Below, piece by piece: positions 34,437-46,544 of a stretch of 64,000 nt of DNA. The translations under genes were made by a program, and so were the position numbers. The notes under the pieces are model-generated. The model had not been told where the DNA came from, searched no databases, and saw only the letters and a program-made list of their open reading frames with translations. Origin of the DNA: Adenanthera pavonina (Eukaryota > Streptophyta > Magnoliopsida > Fabales > Fabaceae); NCBI GenBank assembly GCA_026686845.1, contig JAIVEN010000022.1, positions 25,580,001 to 25,644,000 of the forward strand, written 5' to 3'. Numbering within the stretch: the stretch's first letter is position 1; every line of letters begins with the position of its first letter.

Positions 34437-34973
34437 GGATGGTTTTCAAAACCAAACAAAACTAATTAGATCGAATCGAACCAAATCAAACTGACAAGAA
34501 TTGATTTAAATTAAATTGAAATGAGATCTATTTGGTTTTTTCTTTTTTGAAACCAACTGGGTTTGGTTTAGTTTTAGTGCAATGAGATCTAAACCAAACT
34601 GAACCACACCTGATAACTATATTATAATAAATTATAACATATAAATTTATCCAATTATTCATAATCACACATATTTTATTTCACTTTTGTAATATTTATA
34701 AAGTATATTGTTTAATAAATTATTTAGCTATAATTTGTGTTAATATATATATATATATATATGTAATTAATTTAATTTAATTTTTGAAGAATGATGCTAT
34801 TTAAAAAAAAAATTGAAAAGCATGAACCAAGTTTGAATCAAACCGATTATTAAACCGAGCCAAACCGACTAAAATTTAAACTGACAAGGTTCTAAGAGTA
34901 AGCAAATCGATTGGTTTGGTTCGATTTGGTTTTTGCTCAAAACCGAACTAAACCACACTCTTGAACACCCTTA
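34437..34973. mobile_element. Diverged hAT-like MITE (AACCGAACC family)
   Basis: The left end is GGTTTTCAAAACCAAAC and the right end GAACTAAACCACACTCTTGA, then ACACCCTTA. The interior is full of AAACCGA.CCAAACC and its complement. The right end resembles the cleaner element at 62966-63449. The left end is mutated and no target duplication is visible, so the limits are approximate. Confidence 0.45.
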
Positions 34974-36265
34974 CTCGACACTTCAGTCTCAGTCTACACG
35001 ACTTTCTTTTTAAATAAAAAAAAGTGAACAAAGATTATTGAAGGAAAAATTTCCAAATAAATATTAAGAAAATAAAATATTTTTAAAAAATAATGTTAAT
35101 TTATACTAATTTCTTAAAACTATTAAGATTTTTAATTAAAATTAAAATTAGAAAGTAAAAGATAAAAACATCATTCATATATATATATAAACGAACTTAT
35201 TTATAAGTAATATAGAGTCATTTATAAGTAATAAAGTATTTTTATAATTGATAAATATTTATTTACAAGTAACATGTGTTTATTTATAAGTCACGATAAT
35301 ATTATTTGTAAATGAGTCTATTTCATTTGATAATATACTATTATCCCATGTGGAAACATGTATCATTTACATAAAAAAGATATTTTAATTTTTTTCTTTC
35401 AATTTTAATTTTAATTATAAATCTTGGTAATTTTTACCTTTTTGAAAATGAGGTGAATTGAGGTTGTTTTTTTAAAATGTTTTTTTATTTATCTGAAATT
35501 TTCCCATTATTCAACTATTTATTTTTAATTTGTATAATAAATTAAAATTTTGATATGCACGTCACATCTACCTGATTCATTTTTCATTTATTAGTGATTG
35601 AGACATGAGAGAAGATACAAGAAAGTTTTGATAAAAGCTGTTGGAATTTTTTTAATGGATAAAAAATTTAATAGAATTAGATTTTGAGGTTTTGATAATT
35701 AAAACAGATTCCATGATTTAAATAATATTTATAAAAATACTTATTTATTTTTTTTATCAATGAAGTACTCATATTAATAATAAGATTTAAATCCACTTCT
35801 TCATAAGATATGAGTCAATTTTTTATTAATTGGATAATTTTTATGGATATTAATAAATCTTATTTTGGATACCATCACTTACTAACCGTGATCATTAAAT
35901 TATATACTTTTTTGGGAGAGAAATAAATAAACAAATTATATCGTCCAGGCCTAGCATTTCCTTAAGCATTAATAATTTTTCATATACAATACATAAGGAA
36001 TGAGAAATGAGTGCACCATTCATTATTCATGAAGAGTGCACATTGTTATAAATCTTATTATATATATATATATATATATATATTGATTGCTGCTAACTGG
36101 TTAGCAGCTGTAGTTGGGTTATTTTTTGGACTCTTGTATCAAGAGAAGGAAACTTTTTTTTGAGACTGTGTGATGTAATTTCCTGATTCAATTACCTGGT
36201 ATATTTGACAGCATCAAAACATTACATCACCACTGTGAACCGAAAGTTTACAAAGATACATAATA

Positions 36266-36553
36266 CTCCTTCTCGTTCATTTATATAAAAAAAATATTTT
36301 ACAAATATTAAAAAAATAATTTTAATTAGTTAAAATTAATTAAGTTATCTCATATTTTAAATTTCTTCTAAAATTATTTTTATTTAATTTAATAATAATT
36401 TGAATCACTAATATATTTAATCTCTTTTTCATATAATTAATGAAAATTAATTTTTTTTAAAAAAATTAATACATCATTAATTTCTTTTTTTTTTCTCTTA
36501 TATTTAGTATCACTAAAAGGAAGAAATTTTTCTTTATAAATGAGGCAGAGAGA
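36266..36553. mobile_element. Stowaway-like MITE
   Basis: 288 bp with imperfect terminal inverted repeats, CTCCTTCTCGTTCATTTAT on the left and the complement of ATAAATGAGGCAGAGAGAA on the right. TA dinucleotides flank both ends (36264-36265 and 36554-36555). The interior is AT-rich and non-coding. Confidence 0.6.
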
Positions 36554-37189
36554 ATACTAATATTACAGCAAAATAGTATTAATATCAATATAAAATATTA
36601 AATTAGAATTGTCCTAATCACAAGTCATGATTAATGGAATTTTTCTCATGGCTCCTTGTAATATTTTTAATTTTTTAATTTTTACATTTTTTTTAACTTT
36701 GTGTGGCATTATTTTTATTTTGGCCTTTGTTTAATTTTTTAATATTTTTATATATTTTAACAGGTGTAAATGCTTGAAAGATAAATATGATTTCAAAAAA
36801 AATTATTAATAATTATCCAACAATTATTGGTAAATTTTCACGCACTGCTTTTTTTAATAGAATATCATGTACGCTTTTCGCTTTTTTTTTTTTATAAACA
36901 TGTACGCTTTTAGCTGTACTTATAATTATTATTTTGTTGGCAAAAATATTATTTTTTTCCTTAATATATGGATAATAAAAAACAGTGAAGAATTGGCCAA
37001 AAGAAACTGTGAAGAAGACTGATCAAAACACGTTTTTTCTTTCTTTTCTTTTATACACACGTTTTCTTTTTATCAATACCAACGTTGACGAATTAAAACA
37101 AGTTCTCAACATAATCACCAATTTGTTTAACAAAAGCCCTTAAAATTTGAAGCAGTGGTTCCGGCCCCATTCATTTGGAAAAAAAACTA

Positions 37190-37429
37190 CTCTATGAGTA
37201 TTAAGGAAGGTAATTAAATTTAGTTAAAAATTTATAAAAAAAATTAGTTAAAATAATTAATTTATTTCATATTTTTAATTTCTTTTAAAATTATTCATAC
37301 TTAATTAATTATTCTTAATTTCTTTCAAAAATATATCTTGTAACTCTCAATAATGTTAATAAATAAGAATAATTTTAATAAAAAATTAATATAATATTAA
37401 TTTTTTTATAAATAGGAATAAAAAATTTT
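37190..37429. mobile_element. Stowaway-like MITE, partly deleted left end
   Basis: Starts after TA with CTCTATGAGTATTAAGGAAG and ends near AATAGGAATAAAAAATTTT. It aligns with the element at 17788-18045 through AATT.ATTTATTTCA, TAACTCTCAATA.TGTTAAT and TTTATAAATAG. About 30 bp of the left terminus is missing relative to that copy. Confidence 0.5.
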
Positions 37430-38040
37430 TACTCATACCTAAAATAGGAGGAAATGCATGTTAGATAGTTGATAATAAAATAATAATTATCAAAATTAGT
37501 AGACCCACCATAAAAGGTATACCCGTTAATCCGAAGGCAAACCCAAAGAAAAGGCCATTTGGTATCATCCAAACCGACTTCCGCTTTCCACTTTTCCAAA
37601 TCATTAGTCGCATTCATCCCCAAAAACTTCAGACATCCAAAACGGAGGCCGGAAACAGCAGTAATCTAACAACCTCTTCCATCTAGATCAACAGATTTAT
37701 TATATTTTTATTATATTTTTTATTACATTTTTATTTTATTAAATACAAGATTTAAAATAAATATAATTTTATAACTGTTACATTTTAAAAAATTATTATT
37801 ATTATGTAAGAAAATTAAAATTATAAATTATAAATTTACACCGTTTTAAGATCAAATAGAGAAGATTTGCCCAAAAATAATGAAAATGGGTTCTCATCAC
37901 TGTAATGATCACTTGGTGCGGATTCAGATTCCTAAACCAGACATTTCATGGCACTCACTCGCATATAATTTATATTCTACTTTTCAATCACTACTACAGA
38001 ATTCAGAGGGAAACGCAAATCCTAACCACAGCACCGCCCG

Positions 38041-38066
38041 CCCCCGCGCGCGCCCCCCCCCCCCCC
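38041..38066 (+). repeat. Poly-C / CG tract in the leader of the MORN gene
   Basis: Five C, alternating CG, then 14 consecutive C (38053-38066). It ends 14 nt before the preferred start codon. This is unusual in an AT-rich genome and prone to length error or polymorphism. Confidence 0.9.
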
Positions 38067-38080
38067 TCTCCTGCAAGTTA

Positions 38081-40784
38081 ATGCATCATCACCAGTCTGT
38101 AACACAGATCGGAAAAGAAAGCTTGGGCCTCTCTTCCGATTCCACTTCAATTCCACCACCTTTTTTCTCTTCAACCCACCAAGTTCATACCCAATTTGAC
38201 CCACAAACTGCTTCCACCTTTACTCCGAACCAACACCACTCCCAAAGTAATTTCTCAATCCCAGTACCACCATCCTTGTCTTCTCTTCCACACAACCCAC
38301 CCAATCCTCCACCACCAACAACCCGACAAAACTATGCCGGGAATGTTTATCACCATGAGCGCTTCCTTGATTATTTATCAGCGTCGCAGACTCCGCTTTC
38401 GTCACCCCACAAGAGGAATACGATGACTCAGGGTTCTTCGTCGTCATCCTCTTCAACAATATCTTCTCCTTGCCATGATCAGAGGCCAGGCTTGCATACG
38501 AAGTCGTGGTGGCTGTCGTTTTCGTGTTGTAGTTTATTTGCAACCCCGTTTGGTTCGAAATTTCGGAACTTGAAGCTTCTTACCCATTTTCGTTGCGTGC
38601 GATTACACCGATTTCATTTCCGGTTTCTAATTGTGCTTTCACTGCCTTCTGTTTTCTTGTTCGTTTCAAGACCTCGTCGCTCTTTCTTGATTGATTTCTT
38701 CTCCGTGATCGCTTTCTCAGCCGTGCTCTTCATTTCCCTTAATCTTGCACTCCCTCGTCTACCTTCACTTCGCTTATTTCTCGCTCGATCCCTGCCGATT
38801 AAGCTTTCTTCATCTCTTTCTGCTAAAAATTCTCCTCAGCCCATCCTGTGGTCTATTGGGTCGAAACCCAAATCAGGGGAAACCACAATTTCAGGATCCT
38901 GGGTTCAAGTTTACAGTAATGGGGATGTATATGAGGGTGAATTCCACAAAGGAAAGTGTTCTGGGATTGGGGTTTATCACTACCACTTGAGTGGGAGATA
39001 TGAAGGTGAATGGATTGATGGGAAGTACGATGGTTATGGTGTTGAGACATGGACTAGAGGAAGCCGGTACCGTGGGCAGTACAGGCAGGGCTTAAGGCAT
39101 GGAATTGGCATCTATCGATTTTATATTGGCGATGTTTATGCAGGAGAATGGTCCAATGGACAGTGTCATGGGTGTGGAGTCCATACCTGCAAGGATGGCA
39201 GCCAATATATTGGAGAGTTTAAATGGGGTGTGAAACATGGACTTGGTCATTATCATTTCAGGTACGTTTCAGTTCTTTGGTCAGCATTAGCGTGTGAAAA
39301 TGACATTGTGTTCCATATTCTACACTATTTGCAAGTTTCTCATTTTGGTGCAGCTAAGGTCCTAGTGTTTTAGCAGGGATGATGTAGAGTTTAGTTTGAT
39401 TCTTTTTATGCTCAATTATTGTCTGGCACTGTAATACAGCTTGCATACTGAAATTGATTCCCTTGTTGTGAAGTTCTTGTGCTGTGGAGAGGATCCATAT
39501 ATTTGAATAATAAAACAGATCTCTTGGTGCACCTTTTGCTTGCACAGCATATTTGTTATGCCTCTTGCACACTAGAAGATCTGAATTTAGGAGGAGAGTT
39601 AGGAACTTTAAATAGTAATGTTTAGGTTTAATTCTCAGGCTGATTAATGTTGTTGAGTTTGACTTTCTGGTTGGAACTTTTTTGAGAATTAAATCCTAAA
39701 TTTTTTTCGGCATGCTCTGTGTCTGAACAAAACCTGTAAGGTAAAGATGGATTTGAGTGCATCCCATTCTAGATTGTTTTCCTTTTTGGGCATTGACCTT
39801 TTTGCCTTCTCCTATTTTCCTTCTTTAATCTTTGCATCATTAATGGATGAAAGCCTGATTCTGGGCATTCAATTCTGATTCACATTTCCAGTATATTATA
39901 ATTCCCATACCTTAGACCACTTCACATTTTCCATTATGGACCAAACAGCCAACTCTTTGAATGGGAGCATTAGATTATTATTGTCATTATTGCTATATCT
40001 TGATGTTTCCACATGTATTTAGTACATTGCTAATGAATCACTGTGATTGAATTTGGAAGGTATAGTTATGCAAGGCACTGGAGGGTTACATGTAGTACAT
40101 AGCTCTCCTTCTGATTGTATTTATTCTAATTTTCTGTATGCATCTATAGAAACGGAGATATATGCGCTGGGGAGTATTTTTCTGACAAGATGCACGGTTT
40201 TGGAGTCTATCAATTCCAGAATGGTCATCGATATGAAGGGGCGTGGCATGAAGGAAGAAGACAGGGTTTGGGAATGTATACTTTCAGAACTGGGGAAACA
40301 CAGTCTGGTTATTGGCAAAATGGGGTTCTTTTTGAACCGAAAACACATGACAGTTATATGGATGAGTCTCCATGTGGTGCGAACCATGCCAAGGTTTCTA
40401 AAGCAGTCAAGGTATTACATCTTTTTCACATTTACAAAGAAAATAATTTAGGAAGGTTTCTGAAAACCATAAAAAACTTGTCCTTCTTGTATCATCCAGA
40501 ATTCAAGACAAGCCTTACTCTCCCTGATGTTGTTAGGCTTAGCTTTCTGCATAAACCACTTGGTGGCTCTTTATTAAACAATTATTGAGGCATGTTATGC
40601 TCAATCGTTTCAATCTGAACAGGACGCACGTTGCGCTGCTGAGAAAGCTTACACTTTGACAAAGTTGGACGAAAGAGTGAATAAAGTTGTTGCAGTAGCT
40701 AATAAAGCAGCAAATGCAGCGAGAGTGGCAGCTGTGAAGGCTGTGCAAAATAGAATGCATCATAACAACAACAATGATAAATGA
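38081..40784 (+). CDS. Membrane-anchored MORN-repeat protein (plant 'SET7/9-like' family without a SET domain)
   Basis: Exons are 38081-39261, 40150-40411 and 40623-40784, in phase, giving 534 aa. The N-terminal 170 residues are Ser/Pro/His-rich and disordered-looking. Two hydrophobic segments near residues 181-196 and 203-226 predict a membrane hairpin. Residues about 276-452 contain seven MORN repeats (pattern Y.GEW..G...G.G.Y.) plus a partial eighth. The C-terminal exon is Ala/Lys/Val-rich and helical (NKVVAVANKAANAARVAAVK). MORN arrays bind lipids or act as protein scaffolds. Plant members of this family are often named histone H3K4 methyltransferase SET7/9-like, but no SET domain is present here. 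The start at 38081 (MHHHQSVTQIGKES) is preferred; an in-frame ATG at 37880 would add 67 residues translated across a C14 run. Confidence 0.88.
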
Positions 40785-43620
40785 AAATTGCAGTCTCATC
40801 TTCCATCATAGATTACATGCAGAACATTATATTACAGATGAATCAAGAAGGGGCAGAAGTGATGATATTTTCTCTCAAGTTTGATACTGATAAGCGTTTC
40901 TTCTTCTCCTCCTTCCTTCCTGGAGTTAAACGGCTTCCATTTCTACTAGTATCGTGACACTGATACGGTTGCGAGGTGCCTGCTTGGAACCACTTTCTGT
41001 CATTAAACTTGATGGTGGATTGTGGAGCAGTTAGGTCCCTCTTATGCCTTCTTCTATTATGTATGTACTGGACGACCAAGAACAACAGAGTTTCGAATTC
41101 CAATCTATAAGCAAAATTGCCATAAAGATGGTGGTTTTGTTTTGCTTGCATTACCCTTCATGAATGTATTATCTACCTTTGAATAAGTGTGGTTATTTAA
41201 TTATTAGTTCTAGTTGCATTACAAGAATTTATTGCTGTTGAGCTAAATTACTAGTTAAAGGTAATCAGTTCGATCCATTAACATATAATCAATTTCTGTT
41301 AAAAGAATACATAGTTAGTTGCATTCATTTTTATCATTAAAGAAAAATCCCTTCAAAGAAAAATGGTTATAAATGCGTTGTTAAATTAATTACAGGGGGA
41401 TCATTTAATACAAAGTCTTTCTTTTAATGGTTGGATTATGGTTGCAGTCCAAGACAACCCCCCGCCCCCCAAAAAAAAAACCCGAAAGAAAAAAAGGAGT
41501 TAGATTATGGTTATAAATGTAAAGGGGAATAGTTTTAAAAATTAAACTAAATGCAAATAATTAGTTACTACTTTGGTTGGAGTTTTTGAGGATTTTTTTA
41601 AGATTCTCTTCTCTTATTTATTTGATTTAAAAAGTTAAAGGGAATTTTTCCCACCTTACTTTTAAGAACCCCTAAATTGGGATTTTTGAGAGAAAAGAAA
41701 ATATTTATTATTCAATCCTCTCTAACACTTTTTAAATATTTTTAAATCAAATAAAATTTTATTAAAATTATTTTAAATTCCTATTGGAAATTTTAAAACA
41801 TTTCCAATACTTTCCCTTTAATTTCCTAAGTTGAATGAAAGAGTCCCAGTGAATAACAAAAGTGGAAGGAGATGGATAAACAAGATTATTTATGGAATTG
41901 GACTAGAGTGAGTAGTCTTAACAATTATTTATAAGACTATAATATATTTTTTTCGGTGACATAAGGGTCCTCAGACTCAAAAACTGCCTTTCTATGTAGG
42001 ACGTTTAAATTTCATATGAATATCTTGCACATATTTACAGATATAAATTTAAGTTGACATTATATTTGGACAATTTTAATTTTATTAATTTTTTATTCTA
42101 TTATTTTTATTAAATAATTTAAATTTAATTTAGACAATATAAAATAGATATGTGCTTTCTATATGATTTTAGAAATGTATAAAAAATTTAAATTTCGTTT
42201 ACATTCGGTGTTTTTAAAGAAAATTATGACATAACATTTATTTGGACATAGTTTTTTTTTTAAAAAAAAAATGCTATCAGTTAATTCTTGTTAGAATAGA
42301 AGGTTGTTGAGGGTTGTGGGCAATTGGTAAGATTTTTTGAGTCGTGAACAGTAATAAGTCCCTAGCACCTTTTGGTTCAATTAAATTGGGTTAAGGAATA
42401 TAAGGGAAAGAAATATAATAGAAAATGATGTAAATAAAATGCACGGTAAGTTTGTTTAATATAATGTTGGATATATGAGAAATAAATTTATTTATGTTAA
42501 GGGATATAAGGGAAAGAAATATAATAGAAAAGGATGTAAACAAAATGCACGTAAGTTTGTTTGATATAATGTTGGATATATGAGAAATAAATTTATTTTT
42601 TATATTTAAATAAATATTAATAAATTAAAAAGTACTGAAATGCTCTTGATTAAAAAAAGTCTTTTTATCTTATTTACAATCATGTAATCCAAATTATATA
42701 AGTTTTTTTGATGTAAAATCATTTATATCTACAGTTGTAAATGAGTTCACACATGTAATTATGATTATATGGTAGTTGGTGAACCAAATGCATATAGCTT
42801 AGTAATGTAAAATTATTTACATCTCCTCACACTCTATGTAAACGAAACAAACTGACTGTAAAATTTTTAAGCTAAAACTCAACTCACAAACTTTTTTTTT
42901 TTATTAAAAAAATTAAAACATATTTCTCTGAATTTTTTTTAAAATTACATTTCATTTTTCTGTTCTCACTAAAAGTGTAATTTAAATTAAAAACATACCA
43001 TCCATTGATTGTTGTCATATAAATGATGTTTCAAATAAATACTTTACACGGTTATCTTGTTGACTAGAACAATGAGACTCTTAAGTGCATGGTCTTAGAA
43101 AAATATACTATTACGGTTTACATTTATTTTTAAAACTAACAAATATTCCATATTAATTAGTAACTTAAATTAATCGCGTCAAAATTTAGATTTATTTGTA
43201 TGATTTAATTACTTTATCTAATAAACTTTAAACTAAAAGATATGTATAATTAATTATATAGTCATTATTTTTTTTAGGAATCACATTCTATAATTAATTT
43301 AATCTTTTAAATTATTTTTTTTTATTTAAAATATAAATTTTATTTAACTAAATACACGAGCATTAAGAAATGTAACTTTGTTCATTAAATTTATAAAAAA
43401 AATATATTATTTTTTAATAATATCTTTATTTAATATTTTATATTTAAAGTTTATTTTTTTATATTTAATTATAAATAAAAATAAAATAAAAAAATTTAAT
43501 ATTCTAAAAATTATTAAATATGATTTATATTTTTTAAAAAAATTTAAATTAAACTTCTATTTTGAATAAAAGAAATGATTAATAATTTTTAATTTAATTT
43601 TATAATAATTTTGTCAGAAG
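40785..43620. other. Intergenic region
   Basis: Probable MORN 3' UTR to about 41150, then AT-rich DNA with no supported gene. It contains a 106 bp tandem duplication (42391-42600). From 43130 to 43600 the sequence is almost pure A/T. The open frames at 40843-41151 and 43378-43569 lack family features. Confidence 0.6.
42391..42600. repeat. Two-unit tandem duplication, 106 bp period
   Basis: Units start at 42391 (TTAAGGAATATAAGGGAAAG) and 42497 (TTAAGGGATATAAGGGAAAG). They remain nearly identical through ATGTTGGATATATGAGAAAT. Few differences imply a recent event. Confidence 0.9.
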
Positions 43621-43684
43621 GCCGACGTATCAAAGAGATGGGCTCCTCTCTTAATATCGTCCCTGAAACTAACAAGTGCATCAA

Positions 43685-43810
43685 AAACCCTAGCTGCGAA
43701 GACAAGACGCAAGGCCAACCCAAAGGGCTCTCTCCCGTGATTCTCTGGCTCGCTATGATTGGTTGACATTTTGTTGAATTCTTGAGTTTAAGGGCGAGGA
43801 GGACGGAGGC
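43685..43810 (+). promoter_or_regulatory. CK2 beta copy 2 leader: telo-box and mini-uORF
   Basis: The telo-box AAACCCTAG is at 43685-43693. The micro-uORF ATG ATT GGT TGA is at 43755-43766, 44 nt before the main ATG. It corresponds to the uORF before copy 1. Confidence 0.6.
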
Positions 43811-46544
43811 ATGTACAGAGATCGAGGAGTAGTTGGATCGAAATCGGAAGTTGGTTCCGTTGATCGGAAGCGAATCAATGACGTCCTGGACAAGCAGCTT
43901 GAGCGATCCTCGCCGTCTACATCTAGGACCATCAACGGCAAGGATAGGTCGGCGCAATCCGTGCTCACCGGCAAGCCCCCCCCTGATCACAGGCCCGTCT
44001 CCAAGAATACCAACGCTTCAGATGGTTAGGACCCGAATTGCTTTCTTCTTCTCAGTATATATAGAAAGAAACTGTAGAAAGTTCGCCTATTTGTGTCTCT
44101 CTTCTTTTTTCCTTGTAGGGCCTGATCTGTTTTCCATTTTCAAGAGCTCTGTTTAGTGAGGATAGGCCGAAAAATACTAGGGGAACAATGTGTTTTTTCT
44201 TACCTATTTAGCGGAGCAATAGCAATGTTTACCTAATTTTCTTTCCATTGTCACCTTAGGTGAAGTGAAAGGGAGGGCTAAGCTTACTGAAAATAGAAAG
44301 GTTTCTCTTGTTGGATTTCATGATTGACTGTGAAAACTCATGTTAGATTTAACTAAAATGCAGATAGAACATAATGTTATTGGTAAGTTAGGGGAATAAC
44401 TACAGTTAGCGTTGCAACTTATTAATTCTTGTAAAAGGCAAATCATGGGTAGTCAAGAGGAAACTGCTTTAGTTTGACATCTTCCTATTTATTAACATAT
44501 ATTCTCCTGGAAATTGTTTCTATCTAATTACCTTTTTTACTGTCATCTTCTATTTGTTGTATCCTTGTTTCCATCTTTTCTGCCCATTTCCTTCTCTAAC
44601 AGATTCGAAGCCTTTTTAACAGTTGTGTATTCCATTGTTGGATCTATTGCACAAAAAAGATGCTTGGCAGGAAAACAGATAGATGATAGCGAAAGAGATT
44701 AAAGACAGACTTAGCATATTTTGTTTGTCTGGTGCTAACATTGGTATTAATGAGCTAATCTAAAGTATATGCATTCATTGCAGAGGAATCTGAAACTGAC
44801 AGCGAAGAGTCAGATGTTAGTGGTTCTGATGGAGATGACACATCGTGGATCTCATGGTTCTGCAATCTGAGAGGAAATGAGTTCTTTTGTGAGGTCGATG
44901 ATGACTACATCCAAGATGACTTCAACCTCTGCGGATTAAGCAGTCAAGTACCTTACTATGATTATGCTCTTGATTTAATTTTGGATGTTGAATCCTCCCA
45001 TGGTAAGCTTGTTTTCATGCTTCCCTCTTCTTCCTTTTGCTCCAATCACCTATTTGCTCCTTACATACTTTGTATTTCATAATGGCCACCTTCTATTGGT
45101 TGGAATGTGTAGGTGACATGTTCACAGAGGAACAAAATGAATTAATTGAATCAGCAGCGGAGATGCTATATGGTCTGATTCATGCCAGATACATCTTGAC
45201 AAGCAAAGGAATGGCTGCTATGGTTAGATTTTGCTTTCACTTATCCTTGTTTTTACTGCTATGCTAACCATAAAACTGATGATGAAATTTAATTTTGCAG
45301 CTGGACAAGTACAAGAACTATGATTTTGGCAGATGCCCAAGAGTTTACTGCTCTGGACAACCCTGCCTTCCAGTTGGTCAGTCAGACATTCCAAGGTCAA
45401 GTACTGTCAAAATATATTGCCCTCGGTGTGAGGATATTTACTATCCTCGGTCCAAGTATCAAGGCAGTATCCTTATATGTGTTGTTAAAACTATTTTAAG
45501 GTCTCATCTGATGCAGCTATGTATCAGCATGTGCATGTCCCTCAGAATTTGATTTTTCGTCTTTAATGCTTCTCTTTTCTTTCTTGCTTTTGATATCTGT
45601 TCCTTGGTCTGCCAATTGTGGATGTAGTCTGTTGGGATGTGGCAACTCAGGTTTTGGTTTTTTGAAATTTCACATCTCACATGCATATACCACTGCGGCA
45701 TGCATGTACACCAAGAATTGTTTTCTTGTATGTGGTTAGCTGTGTATGATGAGGTATGGCTCTGCTGTTACTGACTTTCAAAAGATTTCTGACTTGGATG
45801 CATTGTTGAATGTACACTAGACTAAGCTGAGGCATATATTGGAATATGACTGAGTTATATTAAAATAATGAATGGTTAATCATTTTTGGGGTGTGGGCTT
45901 CATAATATTTCTTAGATATCAAGTAGGCTTTATGTGAACAACCCTTTTAAGTTTCTTTTTTGCGTTTGAAAATTGTTTCTTGAGTCAGTGAAGACTACCA
46001 AAGTTTTCTGCTTGAGACAATTTATTCTGCAGTTGTACTTTCTGCAGTAGTCTCAAGCATGGAATTGTCTTGGAAAATTTCGGTAGGTTTTTTCATGGAG
46101 ATATGTATGTTATCAAAATCGTGAAAAACCAAAACTTTGCAGGGTAAAAACCAATAAAAGTGAACATGTTTTTTTGCCACCCCTCCCTTCTCGCTCTTTC
46201 TAATGTTCTGTTCAACTTTTTTTTTTTCCTTCGCCAGAGTTCAACTTATTTTGTTTCATGGAGAATTGTTTTGCCTCTGTTGAATAGATTAAATTGTAAC
46301 TTCTATGACTTTTGGGATGATCACGTCACTCTTTTCTTGCGTGTAGTCGTGGGTTCAGTCTTGCAGTGAATCATTGTATCATGTAACTTCCACTTTTCCT
46401 TGAGTCTATCTAGACATAGATGGAGCTTATTTTGGCACTACATTTCCTCATCTCTTCCTGATGACGTATGGACAACTGAAGCCACAGAAACCATCACAGA
46501 GCTATGTTCCAAGAGTTTTTGGTTTCAAAATTCATAAGCCCTGA
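43811..46544 (+). CDS. CKB: Casein kinase 2 regulatory beta subunit, copy 2
   Basis: This is a paralogue of the gene at 27027, encoding 279 aa with the same role as CK2 regulatory subunit. Exons are 43811-44024, 44784-45002, 45113-45222, 45301-45466 and 46414-46544. Intron positions and phases are identical to copy 1, and exons 2, 3 and 4 have identical lengths (219, 110 and 166 nt). Exon 1 is 18 nt shorter (different Ser/Pro-rich tail, GKPPPDHRPVSKNTNASD). The C-terminus stops at HKP, two residues earlier than copy 1. The zinc-site cysteines are C193, C198, C221 and C224. Most differences in the core are conservative (I/V, F/Y, E/D). No inactivating change was found, so both copies look functional. 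Orientation is the same as copy 1, with the MORN gene between them. Confidence 0.95.

Larger units (their letters stand above)
30700..37430. other. Intergenic repeat-rich region
   Basis: No gene is supported. It holds a foldback-type inverted repeat (31385-31912), a diverged hAT-like MITE (about 34437-34973), a GC-richer island (34250-34440), TA runs (34745-34762 and 36059-36083) and Stowaway-like MITEs (36266-36553 and 37190-37429). A sequence resembling a Stowaway end, TACTCCCTTTAGTCC, lies near 33855 without a clear partner. Confidence 0.6.

Noticed and set aside
38081..40784. Annotation as histone H3K4 methyltransferase
   Set aside because: No SET domain is present; only MORN repeats are shared with SET7/9.
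43378..43569. 63-codon Ile/Lys/Phe-rich frame
   Set aside because: Composition is that of random A/T DNA; no structure to support a gene.
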